Shown in pieces: positions 60,507 through 64,000 of a stretch of 64,000 bases of DNA. The position numbers and the translations under genes were made by a program. Each line of letters starts with the position of its first letter. The stretch's first letter is position 1. Below the pieces are notes generated by a model. It saw nothing but the letters and a program-made list of their open reading frames with translations. It did no database searches and was not told the DNA's origin. Location: the NCBI RefSeq assembly GCF_001619985.1, contig NW_017264195.1, positions 1,736,001 to 1,800,000 on the forward strand, written 5' to 3'. The stretch comes from Xylona heveae TC161. Taxonomy: Eukaryota > Ascomycota > Xylonomycetes > Xylonales > Xylonaceae.

Positions 60507-60764
60507 ATGCCGGGGGGAATATTTGTTTCCAAGGCAGCGATGGCCCCGTATAGTATCCTCGCTGACCACATGGCTTTGCAAAGACTGATCGACAGAGATC
60601 TTGTGTTCGACGCAGCAGGGATAATAACATTCACGATGATCTGTGCATTTGGGAGCGGTCATATGTTGAAAAGTATTCCAAAACTGGAAAAGGAAATGGA
60701 ATATCAAAAAGAAATCATGGCGATGGATCAAAAGGGCAAGTATGGCAGTGTTGTCGCGACATAA
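60507..60764 (+). CDS. Candidate small membrane protein, 85 residues
   Basis: An ATG-initiated frame encodes 85 residues with one possible membrane segment (AAGIITFTMICAFGSGH) followed by a charged tail (KSIPKLEKEMEYQKEIMAMDQKGKY). I do not recognise it. It has no overlapping alternative gene, but the opposite strand is also open for 137 codons here, so chance cannot be excluded. A further exon-like stretch lies at 60934-61037. Treat as a weak candidate. Confidence 0.3.
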   Translation: MPGGIFVSKAAMAPYSILADHMALQRLIDRDLVFDAAGIITFTMICAFGSGHMLKSIPKLEKEMEYQKEIMAMDQKGKYGSVVAT

Positions 60765-62031
60765 GAGAGCAAGTTTTTGAACTGCAGTTCGGACCACTTA
60801 AGCCATGCAAGGTTGCGTGTGACCGTGGAAACTCAATTGCCCGACTTCAAATGACTGATCCTTTTCAAAGTCTTCATTACTCATTCGAACCATGACGCAT
60901 GCAAATGAGTTGGTAGATTTTTGGCATTGCAGCGACATGAATCTAAGCGACAGAAATTTCTTATTGGGCAGCTGACTGAGGGGCGTTTTGAAGCTTGGGC
61001 GGAGCAGGGAAAGAACAAGGTTGGTGACCAGTAAGGATCATCAAAGCCGACTATTGCCGGCGTCGCCGCCCCAGCTCACGAGGATGATCCGGGAGCAAAA
61101 GAGATTGTCATCAAAACTGTAGGTGATGCCGGTAGAAGCAATAGAAGACGGGGCTTGCATGATCTGGTGGTATAGCCGTCTCAAGATTCGATTGGGCGCA
61201 GGCAGAATGTCACCCTAAGGGTTCCATCCCATGAACAAAACAATACCCCGGCGCGCACATCCCCACCCAATCCCTCAGCCTTGGAAGGACAAAAGGCGGG
61301 GAAGTCTAAATGGTTTGGGATCGCTGATCCTCTCCCAAGGGCGAGTAGTTTCTGCATCTTTCTGTTTACTCTAACGTCCTTAGATCCACACTCTATTGGG
61401 CGTCGCGAAAGGTCCTGGGCTTGGCCGACCAACTCACCAAGGACGTATTCAGGTTAGCTAGGCTCCGAACTGATTAGAACAGTGAGCCCGGGCGAATCCA
61501 CACCTGCCACCTGCCATCTGATCCTAGGCATCCTTCACTACGCCGTCGCCGTCATCCCTTTGGCCTGATTGGCTCGACCGCGATGATTTGCTAGACAGTT
61601 TCAGCGAAGGGTACCTGGCGGAGTTTCGGCCCAGAGGACCCTTTTGTTTTTCTACCCTCATTGTCGTCATGGCCATGTTGCTGCGACCTCCCCCGCCGCC
61701 AATGATCACCTGCAACTGTTTGCCAGCTAAAGGTGAGAGCGGATGGTTAAGGGATGGGCCTACAATAATGATGGCGTTGCCAAGGATTGGCATGTGCTGG
61801 CGCTCTACTTAAAGGAGCCAAGGAATGCTCGTGGGGATGAAAAACATTCCAGATTGAATTAACTAATTCGTCCGACGCGAAGCCAGGGAGTGAATTGCAA
61901 TTTTTTTGCTCATCTGCCCTTTGCCTCTTATAGGCAGCTATATGGCCGCATCTCAAGAAATTTTATGAGCTTCGAACAATCTTGAATGCAGTTTGCTCCC
62001 TAGCCATTGCAATCATCATTGACCCTTCACG
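60765..62031. other. Intergenic, exon-like stretches and ExgA promoter
   Basis: After an acceptor-like TTGCAG, 60934-61037 reads RHESKRQKFLIGQL, then TEGRFEAWAEQGKNK, then a stop. A second readable piece at about 61050-61170 (VAAPAHEDDPGAKEIVIKT) is in another frame. No complete gene could be built. The ExgA promoter lies at the right end. Confidence 0.3.
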
Positions 62032-63512
<1,481 letters not shown>

Positions 63513-64000
63513 TTGCGTGGCATTTTTTTTTTTTGGACCATCTGGTTATGATCACTTTTTGATACAGCAAAGGATTCTCGGCATCAAATACTTGCAATCT
63601 ACTCTGATCTCACGACTCGGCCAAAGTAAGGCTCGACCCCGACACAAAAATTCCTGAGAGATATCGGCTCTCTTCTGTCCGTGCCGTTCGAAAATATCAT
63701 TCTTTACGTCTATAAAGGCTTCCTAAATCCCCTGGCGGCAAATCCTTCGGTTCTGCGAATGAGGATTCTATACTTGACTGCATTATCTTCATCGGATACC
63801 TTGCCGTTAAGAAATGGTGGCATTATAGCGGCCTGGTTCCAGCCGAAATCGCTGTTTTTCTTTGGGTGTACAGTTTGTGTACATATTCTATTCAGCCATA
63901 CAAATTTAAATTTTTTCGCAACATCATCCTAATGCACTTGCCATACAGTGAACGTTAGCTTGCACTTATCCAGCTTACCTGATACTGAAACCACCAATAT
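63513..64000. other. Downstream region of ExgA, no gene seen
   Basis: A short frame of about 80 codons without motifs is present; nothing is supported up to the window edge. Confidence 0.4.

Overview
The window is nuclear DNA of a filamentous ascomycete. Short introns with GTRNGT donors, CTAAC-like branch points, a reducing-type polyketide synthase, a GH5 exo-1,3-glucanase and an NCS1 purine/cytosine permease suggest a Eurotiales-type genome (Aspergillus/Penicillium-like). That placement is inferred from style and gene content, not from a database comparison. I resolved sixteen protein genes, fifteen of them with firm family assignments and one without a resolved 5' end, plus one tRNA gene. 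Most multi-exon models were assembled by hand and close in frame.

Left part (1-26 kb), mostly housekeeping and cell-wall genes: tRNA-Leu(CAG); a secreted GH76 alpha-1,6-mannanase-like protein; a RidA/Mmf1 imine deaminase with a 14-nt microexon; adenine phosphoribosyltransferase; the alpha subunit of cytosolic phenylalanyl-tRNA synthetase; an EDEM/Htm1-type GH47 protein with a PA domain (ER quality control); a three-repeat Myb transcription factor; and an MCT-like MFS transporter. Large spaces at 14.9-18.6 kb and 20.9-24.8 kb hold only simple repeats and short palindromes.

Middle part (26-46 kb): a 5.3-kb gene-free stretch, then a 15-exon, 2512-residue polyketide synthase laid out KS-AT-DH-MT-ER-KR-ACP. 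Its DH lacks the catalytic His, and its ER and KR have lost their nucleotide-binding and catalytic signatures. KS, AT, C-methyltransferase and ACP look intact. It shares a 1.56-kb divergent promoter with a secreted bicovalent-FAD (BBE-like) oxidase. A GT2 glycosyltransferase with an apparent GC-AG intron follows. These may form a small biosynthetic locus giving an unreduced, C-methylated polyketide. This is the most interesting part of the window.

Right part (46-64 kb): the exon-junction protein Y14; a secreted FAD amine oxidase and an NCS1 permease in tandem (possible nitrogen scavenging pair); a Ted1/Cdc1-type GPI-remodelling phosphoesterase; an unrecognised gene whose 5' end is out of frame with its body; an NAD aldehyde dehydrogenase; and an ExgA-type exo-1,3-beta-glucanase. 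I saw no transposon, virus-like element, CRISPR array or rRNA.
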